DNA of 12,549 nucleotides from Planctomycetes bacterium SM23_32 (lineage in GTDB: Bacteria > Planctomycetota > Brocadiia > SM23-32). Under the pieces are notes generated by a model that did not search any database, had not been told where the DNA came from, and was given only the letters and a program-made list of their open reading frames with translations. The DNA lies in contig LJUE01000030.1 of NCBI GenBank assembly GCA_001303885.1, positions 1-12,549 of the forward strand. The letters are read 5' to 3'. Made by a program: the position numbers and the translations under genes. How positions within the stretch are numbered: position 1 is the stretch's first letter; every line of letters starts with the position of its first letter. Shown here piece after piece: positions 11,912 through 12,549 of this stretch.

Positions 11912-12549
11912 GTGAAGCTCGTGTTCCTGGGACCTCCGGGCGCCGGCAAAGGCACGCAGGCCGTGCGCATGGCCCAGGAGTTCGGCGTGTGCCACGCCTC
12001 CACCGGCGACATCTTCCGCCAGGCGGCGGCGAGCGGCTCGGAGCTGGGCCGCGCGGTGAGCGATTACCTGGACGGCGGCCGTCTGGTGCCCGACGAGCTG
12101 ACCTCGCGCGTGGTGGAAGAGATGGTGGTGGCCCGCGCCGACGACTACATACTGGACGGCTACCCGCGCACGCTGCAGCAGGCGCGTGACCTGGACCAGA
12201 TGCTCCGGCTCCGCAACGAGGAGCTGGACGCGGTGCTCTACTTCGAGCTGGACGACGAGGCCGCCGTGCGGCGGCTCACCGGCCGGCTGGTCTGCTCGGA
12301 GTGCGGCGAGAACTACCACCGCGAGTTCATGCCGCCCAAGGTGGCGGGCGTCTGCGACAAGTGCGGCGCGCCGCTCAAGGCCAGAAGCGACAGCTCCGAA
12401 GACGTCGTGCGGCAAAGGCTGGCCGAATACCACGAGAAGACGCGGCCGCTGGTCGGCTTCTACGAGGAGCGCGGCCTGGTGGAGCGCGTGGATGCCTCGG
12501 CGCCGCCCGACGAGGTGACGCGCCGCACCCACGCCGTCCTGGCGCGGCT
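11912..12549 (+). CDS. adk: Adenylate kinase with zinc-type lid (partial, right edge)
   Basis: Adenylate kinase interconverts ATP plus AMP and two ADP in the cytoplasm. The fragment gives 212 complete codons with no stop, nearly the whole protein (family about 214-217). Visible are the P-loop GPPGAGKGTQ (7-16), the AMP-binding part STGDIFRQAAASGSELG (30-46), and DGYPRT (82-87, usually DGFPRT). The LID domain has C128-X2-C131 and C148-X2-C151, the zinc-binding form. Catalytic arginines are R86, R124, R158 and R169. In the LID hinge, the usual RxDD reads RSDS (158-161), so the second Asp (E. coli D159) is Ser161. Translation begins at GTG 11912, with GAGGG (11900-11904) at 7 nt. The gap of 41 nt after secY holds no gene. 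The map gene often comes next, but that is outside the window. Confidence 0.95.
   Translation, partial: MKLVFLGPPGAGKGTQAVRMAQEFGVCHASTGDIFRQAAASGSELGRAVSDYLDGGRLVPDELTSRVVEEMVVARADDYILDGYPRTLQQARDLDQMLRLRNEELDAVLYFELDDEAAVRRLTGRLVCSECGENYHREFMPPKVAGVCDKCGAPLKARSDSSEDVVRQRLAEYHEKTRPLVGFYEERGLVERVDASAPPDEVTRRTHAVLAR

Noticed and set aside
1..12549. Mobile elements, CRISPR arrays, tRNA or rRNA genes, defence or biosynthetic systems
   Set aside because: No tandem spaced repeats, transposase motifs, terminal inverted repeats or cloverleaf-like segments were seen. The window is filled by a conserved ribosomal operon.

Overview
The window holds the S10-spc ribosomal protein superoperon of a G+C-rich bacterium, read rightwards from about 700 to the right edge, with one gene fragment pointing the other way on the left. 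Bacterial-type L3, L4, L2, S3, SecY and adenylate kinase, Shine-Dalgarno (SD) initiation and bacterial gene order exclude an archaeal or organellar source. The zinc-binding short form of S14 (type Z), the lack of an L30 gene (rpmD) between rpsE and rplO, an L24 with a cysteine zinc ribbon, and the L2 motif SHPMGGGEG suggest Planctomycetota or a related PVC-type or candidate phylum. That placement rests on remembered family patterns, not on a search.

Layout. Positions 1-554 (minus strand) carry the N-terminal nitrilase-like glutaminase domain of a glutamine-dependent NAD+ synthetase, cut by the left edge. Positions 555-772 are a divergent promoter region. Then, all on the plus strand: rpsJ, a 268-nt non-coding and probably structured gap, rplC, rplD, rplW, rplB, rpsS, rplV, rpsC, rplP, rpmC (S10 operon part), rpsQ, rplN, rplX, rplE, rpsN, rpsH, rplF, rplR, rpsE, rplO, secY (spc operon part) and adk, which runs off the right edge. 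rpsQ follows rpmC closely, so no clear boundary separates the two operon parts. I see no intrinsic terminator anywhere.

How it works together. The cluster makes the proteins that build the peptidyl-transferase and exit-tunnel regions of the 50S subunit (L2, L3, L4, L16, L22, L23) and several 30S proteins (S3, S5, S8, S10, S14, S17, S19). It also makes SecY, the membrane channel that receives many nascent chains, and Adk, which balances adenine nucleotides. Several junctions overlap (rplD/rplW, rpsC/rplP, rplP/rpmC) and most others are under 40 nt, which fits translational coupling. Six of the 23 genes appear to start with GTG.

Ordinary and unusual. Gene content is conserved and housekeeping. 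I find no mobile element, CRISPR array, defence system or new enzyme system. The points worth a second look are regulatory and structural: the rpsJ-rplC gap with tandem hairpins and an 8-nt perfect complement to the rplC SD; a hairpin where rpmD would normally lie; an enlarged L4 tunnel loop with a Gly-to-His change in the QKGTGRA motif; the CX4C half of the L24 zinc ribbon; and acidic, Pro/Ala-rich tails on L4, S17 and S5.
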